DNA from: Aquificaceae bacterium
GTDB taxonomy: Bacteria > Aquificota > Aquificia > Aquificales > Aquificaceae
Length of the DNA: 64,000 nt
Assembly (NCBI GenBank): GCA_026981975.1
Contig: JALSHV010000006.1
Location: 20,827 to 84,826 of the forward strand
Direction: 5' to 3'
The notes beneath the pieces are model-generated. The model did not search any database. It saw nothing but the letters and a program-made list of their open reading frames with translations, and had not been told where the DNA came from. Positions 55,316-63,898 of this stretch are shown here, piece after piece (positions within the stretch are counted from its first letter, which is position 1; every line of letters starts with the position of its first letter). The position numbers were made by a program, and so were the translations under genes.

Positions 55316-55340
55316 TATAAGGGAAATTTATCAAATCCTA

Positions 55341-55365
55341 AGCCCCCGTTAAGGGGGCTTTTTTT
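55341..55365 (+). terminator. Intrinsic terminator after groEL
   Basis: AGCCCCC pairs with GGGGGCT around a GTTAA loop (55341-55359), followed by a T-run to 55365. It lies 25 bases after the groEL stop and ends the groESL operon. SulP then begins at 55389 with its own start. Confidence 0.93.
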
Positions 55366-55388
55366 ATGTCTGTGCTAAGATCCTCTTT

Positions 55389-57140
55389 ATGGGAAATAGT
55401 CTTTCTCCCTTTTTTTTCTTTAACTGGTTCAGAGATTACAGTATTCCATTTTTAATAAAAGACACAACCGCAGGTTTAACAGTAGCTGCTGTCTATGTTC
55501 CACAAGCTATGGCTTACGCTCTTTTAGCAGGAATGCCCCCTATAACCGGTCTTTATACAGCCTTTATAGCTACAGTGGTAGCTGCTTTCTTTGGTAGTTC
55601 CCGATTTCTCAATACCGGTCCGGTTGCAATGACGTGTCTTCTCTCCGCTTCTGTTCTCTACAGTTTTCAATTAGAACCTCAAACGGATAAATGGGTATCC
55701 TATATGGCTCTTCTGGCACTACTGGTAGGTTTAATAAGGTTGAGTATAGGACTCTTGCGTTTTGGATTTATCGTGGATCTAATATCTCACAGTGTAGTTA
55801 TAGGATTTACAAGTGCCGGTGCACTTGTTATAGCACTTTCTCAATTAGGACATCTTTTTGGATTTCCTGTGGAGAAAACCACACAGCTTATAATCATAAT
55901 TTTGGATATATTTCTTAAGATAAACGAACTTAATCCTTATACTTTTTTTCTGGGAATCTTAGCCTTCTTGGTCATAGTGCTGTCGCGTAAAGTAAGCCCT
56001 TATATTCCCGGTGCTTTAATTGCTGTTTTTGTAACATCTTTCCTTGTTTATCATTACAAACTCTACAATTACGGTGTTGATATAGTGGGTAAGGTTCCTC
56101 AGGGATTACCCGCCTTTTCCTTGCCTGTTTTTGATCTCAAGGCTTTTTCCGCAATGGGTGGCGGTGCGGTAGTTGTGGCTCTTTTCGGTCTTATAGAAGC
56201 AGTTGCGATAGCCAAAACCCTTGCTATAAGAGTGGGGGACAGATGGGATCCCAATAGGGAACTCGTGGGTCAAGGATTGGCTAACATAGCTGTAGCCTTT
56301 TTTAAAGGCTTTCCCGCGGGAGGTTCTTTTTCCCGATCCTCTTTGAATTTTACACTCGGTGCTAAAACTCCACTTGCAAGTGTAATAACCGGTATTTTGG
56401 TAGGTTTTACTCTTTTGTATTTAGCACCGTATTTTTACTATTTGCCCAAAGCCACTCTATCAGCCATAGTTCTTTCCGCTGTGATAGATCTTATTAAGCC
56501 TTGGGAAATTTTAAAGCTCTACAGAATAAATCCCCGTGATGGATTAGCGGCGGGTATAACCTTTAGCTCTGTTTTTTTTCTGGATTTATGGGTAGCTATA
56601 ACCTTAGGTATTGTGGTTTCTTTCGGGAGTTTCCTCTACAGGACGATGTATCCTAAGATAGTTGTTCTTACCAGAGATCCTCAATCGGGAACTTTTGTTA
56701 ACGTAGAAGGAAGGGATCTTCCACAGTGTCCCCAAATACTGTATATAAGACCTAATACGTCTATATACTTCGGAAACGCCCAATACGTTCACGATTACAT
56801 AGTAGATAAAGTGCTTCAAAGAAGAAAAACGGGAGTTCTTAAATACGTTTTGTTGGACATGGAAGCGGTTAACAATATAGACGCAGCGGGAACGGAAACA
56901 ATAATAAGACTGATAAAAACTTTAAAAAATACGGGTTTAGAAGTAGCCTTTGCGAATATAGGTTGTGATGTTTACAGTCTTTTGGAAAGGGCGGGTTTTG
57001 ATAAGGTGGTTAACAGCGATCTTGTCTTTGATTCAAAAGGACAATCCGTTGCTGAACTTCTTAAAAAAGTAAATTTTAGATTTTGTAAAGAAAAGTGTCC
57101 TTATAAAGTCTTTGTGGAATGTGAAAAGTTAAAAAAATAA
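55389..57140 (+). CDS. SulP-family anion transporter with STAS domain
   Basis: A 583-residue membrane protein. The SulP domain occupies about residues 15-420: DTTAGLTVAAVYVPQAMAYALLAGMPPITGLYTA (in parts), GPVAMTCLL, and SRSSLNFTLGAKTPLAS. A C-terminal STAS domain (about 440-560) has DMEAVNNIDAAGTETIIRL. The family moves sulfate, bicarbonate or other anions; in an autotroph bicarbonate is possible as well as sulfate. The protein ends in a cysteine-rich tail (CKEKCPYKVFVECEKLKK) beyond the STAS fold, which is uncommon and might bind metal. Confidence 0.9.
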   Translation: MGNSLSPFFFFNWFRDYSIPFLIKDTTAGLTVAAVYVPQAMAYALLAGMPPITGLYTAFIATVVAAFFGSSRFLNTGPVAMTCLLSASVLYSFQLEPQTDKWVSYMALLALLVGLIRLSIGLLRFGFIVDLISHSVVIGFTSAGALVIALSQLGHLFGFPVEKTTQLIIIILDIFLKINELNPYTFFLGILAFLVIVLSRKVSPYIPGALIAVFVTSFLVYHYKLYNYGVDIVGKVPQGLPAFSLPVFDLKAFSAMGGGAVVVALFGLIEAVAIAKTLAIRVGDRWDPNRELVGQGLANIAVAFFKGFPAGGSFSRSSLNFTLGAKTPLASVITGILVGFTLLYLAPYFYYLPKATLSAIVLSAVIDLIKPWEILKLYRINPRDGLAAGITFSSVFFLDLWVAITLGIVVSFGSFLYRTMYPKIVVLTRDPQSGTFVNVEGRDLPQCPQILYIRPNTSIYFGNAQYVHDYIVDKVLQRRKTGVLKYVLLDMEAVNNIDAAGTETIIRLIKTLKNTGLEVAFANIGCDVYSLLERAGFDKVVNSDLVFDSKGQSVAELLKKVNFRFCKEKCPYKVFVECEKLKK

Positions 57141-58355
57141 CTACAGAGCTTTCACTATTAACCATAGATTTATCAAACTGAGCGGTATAAATTTAAAATA
57201 ACCTTTCAGGAAATAAAGAGTCACTAATCCAAAAACGGATAGAAAAACGGCTTCATGCATGGATATTAGGGGATACAATTGAAAGGACAAATTTTCTGCA
57301 AATTCCACAGATTTTATAAAAAGCTCACCTACAAAATCAAATAGATCAATAAAAGGAGAAAAACTCATAAAAGTTAACAGGGATAGAAAACCCATTAAAG
57401 AGTAAAAGAAGATCAAAGGGGCTAATAAAGGAGTGAATAAAACAGACAAAGGTGATATATAGGAAAATGTGCTTATCAAGGGTGCAACTCCGCTAAAAGC
57501 AGCGGCAGACGCACTCAACCCTTTTACTGTATTACTTGTTTTCAAATCTCTTATCATCAGAACTATATAAGCAGTGGCAATAAAGGAAAGCCAGAAAGAG
57601 TAGGAAAAAACATACCAAGGAAATAGAAGTAGAATCAAGCTGCCGGAAAAAAGTAAAATACTGAAGGTATTAGGTCTGCTGAAACTCAAATGAGCAAGTA
57701 TCATTAAAATGAACATAAGACTTGCTCTTAAAACAGGTGGTTCCTGAGGAACTATAAGTGCGGAATACACAAGCACTCCTATTAGGGAGAATCTTAAACC
57801 CCAAAAAGCGGGTAGAAGTTTAACAATAATAAGAGCCAGCGTTCCCACGTGTAACCCGCTCACAACAAGTAAATGAATCAGACCTGTTTCTAAAAAACTG
57901 CGCTGAAGAGAAGAAGGTAAAAGATCTCTTGCTTCCCCGAATAGAAAAGAAGTTCCCAAAGCTGTAGAATGTCCTTTTGAATTTTCTCTGTATTTTTCAA
58001 GAAGAAGCTGACGTAACCCTGTGGAAGAGATTTCAATTTCTATATCATCTCTACTTACGTATACAGATACTCTATTGTTTTTAACCCTTATATCCCCTAA
58101 TAGGGATACTCTTTGAGCTTCCTTAGGAAAATATCCGTATACTTGCAAAAGAGCTTTTCTACCTTCTAAATCTTCTATTTCACTTTCTAAAATTCGTATG
58201 CGGGTTAAACACCTTTTCTCTTCACATACGACATCTCCTATTACTTCAGCTCTTATGAAAATATCCTTTTCAAAGAAATCCGGAAGATTCGCTCTCCACA
58301 GAGATATTAAACATATCACCAAAAATGCAACCAAATGTAAAAGCTCTGACTTCAC
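57141..58355 (-). CDS. comEC: ComEC/Rec2-like DNA uptake membrane protein, short form
   Basis: A 404-residue membrane protein. A soluble N-terminal part (about 30-120) is followed by the competence domain with LLVVSGLHVGTLALI, EPPVLRASLMFILMIL and FSYSFWLSFIATAYIVL. It lacks the metallo-beta-lactamase-like domain that follows in full-length ComEC of about 700-800 residues, so it is a natural short version or is completed elsewhere. The family moves single-stranded DNA into the cytosol. Its stop abuts the sulP stop, convergently. Confidence 0.85.
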   Translation of the reverse strand: MKSELLHLVAFLVICLISLWRANLPDFFEKDIFIRAEVIGDVVCEEKRCLTRIRILESEIEDLEGRKALLQVYGYFPKEAQRVSLLGDIRVKNNRVSVYVSRDDIEIEISSTGLRQLLLEKYRENSKGHSTALGTSFLFGEARDLLPSSLQRSFLETGLIHLLVVSGLHVGTLALIIVKLLPAFWGLRFSLIGVLVYSALIVPQEPPVLRASLMFILMILAHLSFSRPNTFSILLFSGSLILLLFPWYVFSYSFWLSFIATAYIVLMIRDLKTSNTVKGLSASAAAFSGVAPLISTFSYISPLSVLFTPLLAPLIFFYSLMGFLSLLTFMSFSPFIDLFDFVGELFIKSVEFAENLSFQLYPLISMHEAVFLSVFGLVTLYFLKGYFKFIPLSLINLWLIVKAL

Positions 58356-58397
58356 AGTTCTTTTACAGAGTTGTGTTATTATTTCAACTTGAAGACC

Positions 58398-59474
58398 ATG
58401 TTCTATGCGGTTTTATCCTTTTTTATTTCATTTGCACTGTGTTTCCTACTCACGAAATTAAGAGTGGATTCCTTGATTGATAGAAGAAATGGTATTCAGA
58501 AGTTTCACACATGGGAAGCAAGACGCGCGGGCGGAATAGCTATTTTTATTTCATTAAGTATTACTTGTTTCTTTTCCGAATACACTAAAGAGGGTTTGCT
58601 TATTCTTATTTCAGCTTTGCCTGTTTTCTTAGGTGGCTTAATGGAAGACATAACTAAAAGAATATCTCCTAAGATACGTTTGGCTTTTGCTTTTCTATCG
58701 GGAATTATTGCAAGTATTATTCTTGAGGCTAATTTACAAAGAGTTGACATTTTCTTTGTAGATTTTCTGTTAGAGAATTATCTTCTGTTTTCTATCCTAT
58801 TTACCGCTTTTGCTCTTGCAGGTGTATCCAATGCTATCAATATAATTGACGGATTTAACGGTTTGGCAGCGGGTGTGGTTATTATTGTATTTTTATCCTA
58901 TTCCTATGTTTCTTATACCGTTGGTGATGAATTTCTTTTGTTTCTAAACCTTGTTTTATTGGGATCCATAATAGGATTTTTCTTATGGAACTTTCCCCGC
59001 GGATTGGTTTTTCTGGGAGATTCCGGAGCTTACATCTTGGGATTTCTTGCAGGACTTGTTGGTGTGCTTTTAGTAAACAGACACACTGAAATTTCCGCTT
59101 GGTTTCCTTTTACACTCTTGTTCTATCCCATCTGGGAAACTCTTTTTTCCGCTTTGAGAAGAAAGATTGTTCATGGTTCGGAACCCACTGAACCAGATAT
59201 AAGGCATCTCCACTCTCTTATTTACAGAAGGTTAATAAAACCTTCCCTGAGAAAAAAGTATTCTCCTGAAATGGAGAACTCTTTAACTTCGCCTTATCTG
59301 TGGTTAATGCAACTGCTTTGCACTGTTCCTGCTGTTCTCTTCTGGGATAACACTCTTTTACTTATACTTACGTGCATTTCTTTTGTTTTTCTTTATATAT
59401 GGTTGTATGGATCCATTGTTAAATTCAAAGCACCTTTTTTACTAAGGATACTCATGAGAGTATGGATAAAGTAA
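58398..59474 (+). CDS. wecA: WecA/MraY-like undecaprenyl-phosphate sugar-1-phosphate transferase
   Basis: A 358-residue membrane enzyme with about ten helices. Signature pieces are KFHTWEARRAGGIAIF, GLMEDITKRISPKIR, NAINIIDGFNGLAAGV, FLGDSGAYILGFLAG and the His loop EPDIRHLHSLIYRR. It starts lipid-linked glycan synthesis by moving a sugar-1-phosphate from a UDP-sugar to undecaprenyl phosphate. The arginine/histidine loop favours the WecA group over MraY, but the sugar is uncertain. I use ATG 58398; the frame opens at a TTG 27 bases upstream. It converges on rmlD with a 23-base overlap. Confidence 0.85.
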   Translation: MFYAVLSFFISFALCFLLTKLRVDSLIDRRNGIQKFHTWEARRAGGIAIFISLSITCFFSEYTKEGLLILISALPVFLGGLMEDITKRISPKIRLAFAFLSGIIASIILEANLQRVDIFFVDFLLENYLLFSILFTAFALAGVSNAINIIDGFNGLAAGVVIIVFLSYSYVSYTVGDEFLLFLNLVLLGSIIGFFLWNFPRGLVFLGDSGAYILGFLAGLVGVLLVNRHTEISAWFPFTLLFYPIWETLFSALRRKIVHGSEPTEPDIRHLHSLIYRRLIKPSLRKKYSPEMENSLTSPYLWLMQLLCTVPAVLFWDNTLLLILTCISFVFLYIWLYGSIVKFKAPFLLRILMRVWIK

Positions 59475-60306
59475 ATTCCTTAAGTGCTTCTTCCCACCTT
59501 CTCATTTTTATACCCTTTATGCTTTTCAGCGGACTCCACAAAGGTCTTCTGGCTTTGGTTTTAAACTCGGTGTGTTTAACAGGTTTTATATCCACGGTCA
59601 ATTCCGCATATTCAAGGATCTTTAAGGCAAATTCATACCAAGAACAGTATCCAGAGTTAGTTATGTGGTAAACACCGTAAGGTTTCTGCTCAAGCACTAT
59701 CTCCCAGATTTTCTGTGCCACATCGTGTGTATAAGTAGGAGACATATATATATCATCTATCACCTTTAAAGGTTCCCTTTTCTTTGCTTTGTTTAATATG
59801 GTATAGACAAAGTTTCCTCCCTTCCCGCTTGCTCCCGCTTTTCCGTAAAGGCTTGCAACTCTTACTATGTAATACTTTTCAAGGTAGTTTTGAATTATAA
59901 GTTCTCCAGCATACTTTGAAATTCCGTAAATGTTTATTGGATTTGGAATGTCTTCTTCCGTGTAAGGCTCCTTGTTTTTTATCTTCTTACCATCAAATAC
60001 ATAATCGGTGCTTATGTGCAGAAGAACAGCTCCTGTCTTTTTGCAGGCTTGTGCAAGGTTCTTCACACCAACAGCATTTACAAGGAAGGCTTTTTCAGGT
60101 TCATCTTCAGCTATGTCTACTTTCACATAAGCACTTGTGTTTAATACAAGATCTGGATGTATACTTATAATAACTTCTTCTACCTGTTCTCTTATGGTAA
60201 CGTCTATATCGGCTCTTTTGAGTGGTATGAGGTTTATCTTCTTTGGAGCTGTAGCGATCAAATCGTTTCCAAGTTGACCGTTAGCTCCTATTAAGGCTAC
60301 TTTCAT
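59452..60306 (-). CDS. rmlD: dTDP-4-dehydrorhamnose reductase
   Basis: A 284-residue SDR enzyme, the last step to dTDP-L-rhamnose. It shows ALIGANGQLGNDL, NTSAYVKVDIAEDEPE, LLHISTDYVFDG, YGISKYAGE and YHITNSGYCSWYEFA, all typical of RmlD. It overlaps rmlB by 4 bases. Base composition here is AT-rich, like the rest of the window and unlike rmlA and lhgO. Confidence 0.95.
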   Translation of the reverse strand: MKVALIGANGQLGNDLIATAPKKINLIPLKRADIDVTIREQVEEVIISIHPDLVLNTSAYVKVDIAEDEPEKAFLVNAVGVKNLAQACKKTGAVLLHISTDYVFDGKKIKNKEPYTEEDIPNPINIYGISKYAGELIIQNYLEKYYIVRVASLYGKAGASGKGGNFVYTILNKAKKREPLKVIDDIYMSPTYTHDVAQKIWEIVLEQKPYGVYHITNSGYCSWYEFALKILEYAELTVDIKPVKHTEFKTKARRPLWSPLKSIKGIKMRRWEEALKEFTLSILS

Positions 60307-61316
60307 GATATTTTGGCAAACTCTTCTTTTAATTTTGCAACAAACTTATCAATATGCTGTTTCTTTTCAAATAACCAATCCTTATTTTCAATATACCATT
60401 CCACAGTTTTTCTCAGACCTTCTTCAAAGCTCACTTTCTGCTTCCATCCAAGGTCCTTTAAAATTTTTGTGGTATCCACCGCATATCTGAGGTCATGTCC
60501 TGGCCTGTCAGGAACAAATTCAATGTAATCTTCACTCTTACCTAAAATATTTAAAAGTTCTTTTATCACTTCTAAGTTTTTCTTTTCCTCCGAACTTCCA
60601 ACGTTGTATATCTCTCCTTCTCTTCCTTTTTCCATTATCTGTAATACAGCTTCGGAGAAGTCCTCTACAAAGAGCCATGTTCTCACATTTTCACCCGTTC
60701 CGTACATTGGCACTTTTTCTCCAGAGATTAACTTAGATATAGCTAATGGTATAAGTTTCTCTGGATACTGCCATGGTCCATAATTATTAGAAGCCCTAAC
60801 GATAATGGCAGGAAAACCGTACGTTTCAATGAAAGCTCTAACAAGCATATCAGATGAAGCTTTACTGGCTGAGTAGGGAGAATTGGGTTTTAAAGGCGAA
60901 TCTTCAGTAAATTTTTCATTACTATCTAACGGAAGTTCTCCGTAAACCTCGTCCGTTGAGATGTGTATAAACTTTTTAACTTTAAATTTCATAGAGACCT
61001 GCAACAAATTTAATGTCCCCATAACATTAGTTCGGAGAAATATATCAGGGTTGAGAATGCTTCTATCTACATGTGTTTCAGCAGCATAATGAATTACAAT
61101 ATCTGGTTTTTCTTTTTCAAATATATTAAATAAACTTTCCATATCTGCTATATCTTCTCTATAAAAGTTAATAAAGTCAAAGACTTCATCTATCCGCTTC
61201 GCGTCTCCTGCGTAAGTGAGCTTGTCTATTACAGAAACTTTAAACTCAGTTTTAGCTAATTTCCTAACAAGATCACTTCCCATAAAACCGGCTCCACCAG
61301 TAACAAGTATTTTCAT
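60303..61316 (-). CDS. rmlB: dTDP-glucose 4,6-dehydratase
   Basis: A 337-residue extended SDR. The NAD motif is VTGGAGFMGSDLV, followed by HYAAETHVDRSI, the catalytic STDEVYGEL, YSASKASSDMLVRA with Tyr and Lys, and RASNNYGPWQYPEKLIPLAI. It makes dTDP-4-keto-6-deoxyglucose from dTDP-glucose. It overlaps rmlC and rmlD by 4 bases each, so the genes are translated together. Confidence 0.96.
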   Translation of the reverse strand: MKILVTGGAGFMGSDLVRKLAKTEFKVSVIDKLTYAGDAKRIDEVFDFINFYREDIADMESLFNIFEKEKPDIVIHYAAETHVDRSILNPDIFLRTNVMGTLNLLQVSMKFKVKKFIHISTDEVYGELPLDSNEKFTEDSPLKPNSPYSASKASSDMLVRAFIETYGFPAIIVRASNNYGPWQYPEKLIPLAISKLISGEKVPMYGTGENVRTWLFVEDFSEAVLQIMEKGREGEIYNVGSSEEKKNLEVIKELLNILGKSEDYIEFVPDRPGHDLRYAVDTTKILKDLGWKQKVSFEEGLRKTVEWYIENKDWLFEKKQHIDKFVAKLKEEFAKIS

Positions 61317-61879
61317 TCCTTGCCTCCATAAACAAAATTATTTTCAGCGTCTTTAAATTTAGGAAGATTTCCATCCTTTTCAGAAAGGACGGGATTTTCA
61401 ATGGGCCAATCTATCGCTAAATCAGGATCATTCCATATGATACCCCTGTCAAGCTCTGGTGCGTATTCCTTTGTAACCTTGTAAATTACTTCTGTTCCGT
61501 CTTCTAAAGCAACAAAGCCGTGGGCAAAGCCGGGAGGAACCCATAACATTAGTTTGTTTTCTTCAGAAAGCTCCACCGCTACCCACTTCCCATACCAGGG
61601 AGAACCTTTCCTTATATCAACTGCAACATCCCAGATTCTACCTTTTACACACCTTACCAGCTTCCCCTGCTCCATAGGCTTTAGCTGGTAGTGGAGTCCC
61701 CTCAAAACCCCCTTCTGAGATCTTGAGTGGTTGTCCTGAACGAAATCGTAATCAATACCGTTCTTCTTAAACTCCGATGCCTTGTAGGTTTCCATGAAAA
61801 AACCCCTCTCGTCTCCGAAAACCTTGGGCTGAATGAGTATAACATCGGGAATCTCAAGTCTTTTGAAAGTGAAGGGCAT
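61313..61879 (-). CDS. rmlC: dTDP-4-dehydrorhamnose 3,5-epimerase
   Basis: A 188-residue cupin epimerase. Marks are DVILIQPKVFGDERGFFMETY, FVQDNHSRSQKGVLRGLHYQ with the catalytic histidine region, QGKLVRCVKGRIWDVAVDIR and VPPGFAHGFVALEDGTEVIYKVT, given in pieces. It epimerises C3 and C5 of the keto sugar. A strong AAAGGAGGTAAAG ribosome site lies within the end of the upstream oxidase gene, which it overlaps by 26 bases. Confidence 0.96.
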   Translation of the reverse strand: MPFTFKRLEIPDVILIQPKVFGDERGFFMETYKASEFKKNGIDYDFVQDNHSRSQKGVLRGLHYQLKPMEQGKLVRCVKGRIWDVAVDIRKGSPWYGKWVAVELSEENKLMLWVPPGFAHGFVALEDGTEVIYKVTKEYAPELDRGIIWNDPDLAIDWPIENPVLSEKDGNLPKFKDAENNFVYGGKE

Positions 61880-63019
61880 CTTTACCTCCTTTTATGTAGT
61901 TCTCAATAATATACCGGGCAAAAGCAAAACTGCTCGTAAAAGCGGGTGATATGGCGTTTAATATGTGAATGCTGTTTGAATCCTTTATAACCAGAAAGTC
62001 CATAACAAGCTCCTTTTTATCCCAGTCCACAAGCTGTGGTCTTATACCAACCTTTTCTGACGGAATGATATCAGAGGGCTCCAGTTCTTTAACCATATCC
62101 TTTATGTCCTCAAAGAAAAACCTATTTACATACTTTTTCGGCTCTGTCAGGGCTATCCTCCTGAACCTTTCGTTTTTAACGAACATGATCAGGTTCTTTA
62201 TCAAAATATTTACCACTTCAACCGACAGACCTTTCAGGATACCGTAGTTTTCCCTGCCCAATGCGGGTATGGCTGTGGGACCTATGTAAACGCTCCCGTC
62301 ATAAGATTTGGTAAAGTGAACTCCGAGAAAGGGATTCCTTATGTCAGGAACAGGGTATATGTTTCCCCGGACAAGATAAGACTTTTCCTTTTTAAGCTTC
62401 TTATAGGTTCCCTTAAAGGGTAGAATACTGTAGTTTTCTGCCAACCCGAAAGCGTGTGCCACCCTATCCGCATAGGCACCCGCGCAGTTTACGAAGATCT
62501 CAAACCTGAAGTGTCCCCTGTCGGTGACCGCTACAGAGCTACCCTTTACATACCTGAATGCTTTGCCTTTGAGGATTTTTACCTTACCGCTCTCTTTAAA
62601 CTCCTTCTCAAGCTCCCTGAGAACTCTCTTTGAATCCACAACAGCTGTAAGTGGAGACCAGATAGCCTTATCAACAGTCCTCGCGTAGGGTTCTATCTCC
62701 TCGCCCGTGAATAGAGCTCCATAAGGGTTTTGATTTCCTCCTCCTTCTTTGTGACTATAACCTTTCCCGCCTCAATCAGAGGGATGCCCTTTTCTTTACA
62801 GAAATACCTCATAAGCAGGTTTCCTTTAAGACAGAGCTTTGCCTTTAAACTGTCCGGTGTGTAGTAAATGCCGGCGTGTAAAACACCGCTGTTGCGTCCG
62901 GAAGCGTGAAAACCTATATCTCCTTCTTTTTCAATTATTAAAATATTTTCAGCACCTTCTTCTAAAAGACATTTTGCAATAGAAAGTCCAAGAATTCCTG
63001 CACCGCAAATAAGTATCAA
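61854..63019 (-). pseudogene. lhgO: L-2-hydroxyglutarate dehydrogenase/oxidase-like gene, frameshifted
   Basis: Two adjacent open frames make one FAD oxidoreductase of the LhgO family. The first (63019-62693) has ICGAGILGLSIAKCLLEEGA, SGRNSGVLHAGIYY and ends at a TAG after LMELYSR. The second resumes as GEEIEPYARTVDKAIW (from about 62709) and runs to 61854, with SPLTAVVDSKRV and, near the end, GIRPQLVDW. Compared with E. coli LhgO, about 15 residues between the two parts are missing in addition to the frame change. The product would be truncated, or the reads contain an error. It lies between rmlA and rmlC with overlapping ends, so it was a working member of the operon. Confidence 0.8.
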
Positions 63020-63897
63020 CCTTCTTCCTCCGCCACCCTTAAAAGATACTTACCGTATTCAGTTTTCTCCATTGACCTTGCAAGTTTCTTCAGCTGTTCT
63101 TTATTTATCCACCCGTTCCTGTAGGCTATCTCCTCAATACACCCTATCATAAGCCCCGTCTTCTTCTCTATGGTTGCCACAAACTCACCCGCCTCAAGGA
63201 AGCTATCATGCGTTCCCGCATCAAACCAAGCAAATCCCCTTCCCAGTATCTTAACCTTCAGCTTTCCCTTTTTTCTGTATTCTTCATTTACAAAGGTTAT
63301 CTCAAGCTCACCCCTGTCCGAAGGCTTTACCCTCTTGGCGATCTCTACCGCTTCCCTGTCGTAGAAATATAGACCCACCACCGCGTAGTGAGACTTGGGA
63401 TTTTTGGGCTTTTCCTCAAGAGAGATCACATTGCCTTCCCTATCAAACTCAACAACTCCGAATCTCTCCGGATCTTTAACATAATACCCGAATATGTGAG
63501 CTCCCCCTTTCCTTTCCACCTCCTCCTTTGCCTCCACCAGTATCTTGGGAAGATCGTGCCCGAAGAATATGTTGTCCCCGAGGACATAACATATATTCTC
63601 ATCACCCACGAAATTCTCACCCAGAATAAGCCCCTCAGCCAGACCCCTCGGCTCTTTCTGAACCGCATAGCTTATACTCATACCAAGATGAGAACCGTCT
63701 TTCAAAAGACCCCTGTAGGCTTCTAAATCCTGAGGATTCACAACAAGCAGAATCTCCCTTATCCCTATAAGCATAACAAGGGACAGAGGATAATAAATCA
63801 TAGGCTTGTTATACACAGGCAAAAGATGCTTATTTACAATCCGCGTCACAGGATAAAGCCTTGTCCCAGAACCGCCTGCGAGGATGATGGATTTCAT
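63016..63897 (-). CDS. rmlA: Glucose-1-phosphate thymidylyltransferase
   Basis: A 293-residue nucleotidyltransferase. It starts [43 protein letters not shown] with the pyrophosphorylase motif GGSGTRLYP and the lysine-containing [11 protein letters not shown], then [35 protein letters not shown] and [17 protein letters not shown]. It makes dTDP-glucose for the rhamnose path. It overlaps lhgO by 4 bases. The gene is clearly richer in G and C than rmlB and rmlD, suggesting separate history. Confidence 0.96.
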   Translation of the reverse strand: MKSIILAGGSGTRLYPVTRIVNKHLLPVYNKPMIYYPLSLVMLIGIREILLVVNPQDLEAYRGLLKDGSHLGMSISYAVQKEPRGLAEGLILGENFVGDENICYVLGDNIFFGHDLPKILVEAKEEVERKGGAHIFGYYVKDPERFGVVEFDREGNVISLEEKPKNPKSHYAVVGLYFYDREAVEIAKRVKPSDRGELEITFVNEEYRKKGKLKVKILGRGFAWFDAGTHDSFLEAGEFVATIEKKTGLMIGCIEEIAYRNGWINKEQLKKLARSMEKTEYGKYLLRVAEEEG

Positions 63898-63898
63898 T

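Noticed and set aside
61854..63019. Two separate small genes instead of one broken lhgO
   Set aside because: The first frame holds only the FAD-binding start and the second only the rest of the same enzyme, in order and on the same strand. Only a single disrupted gene explains this.
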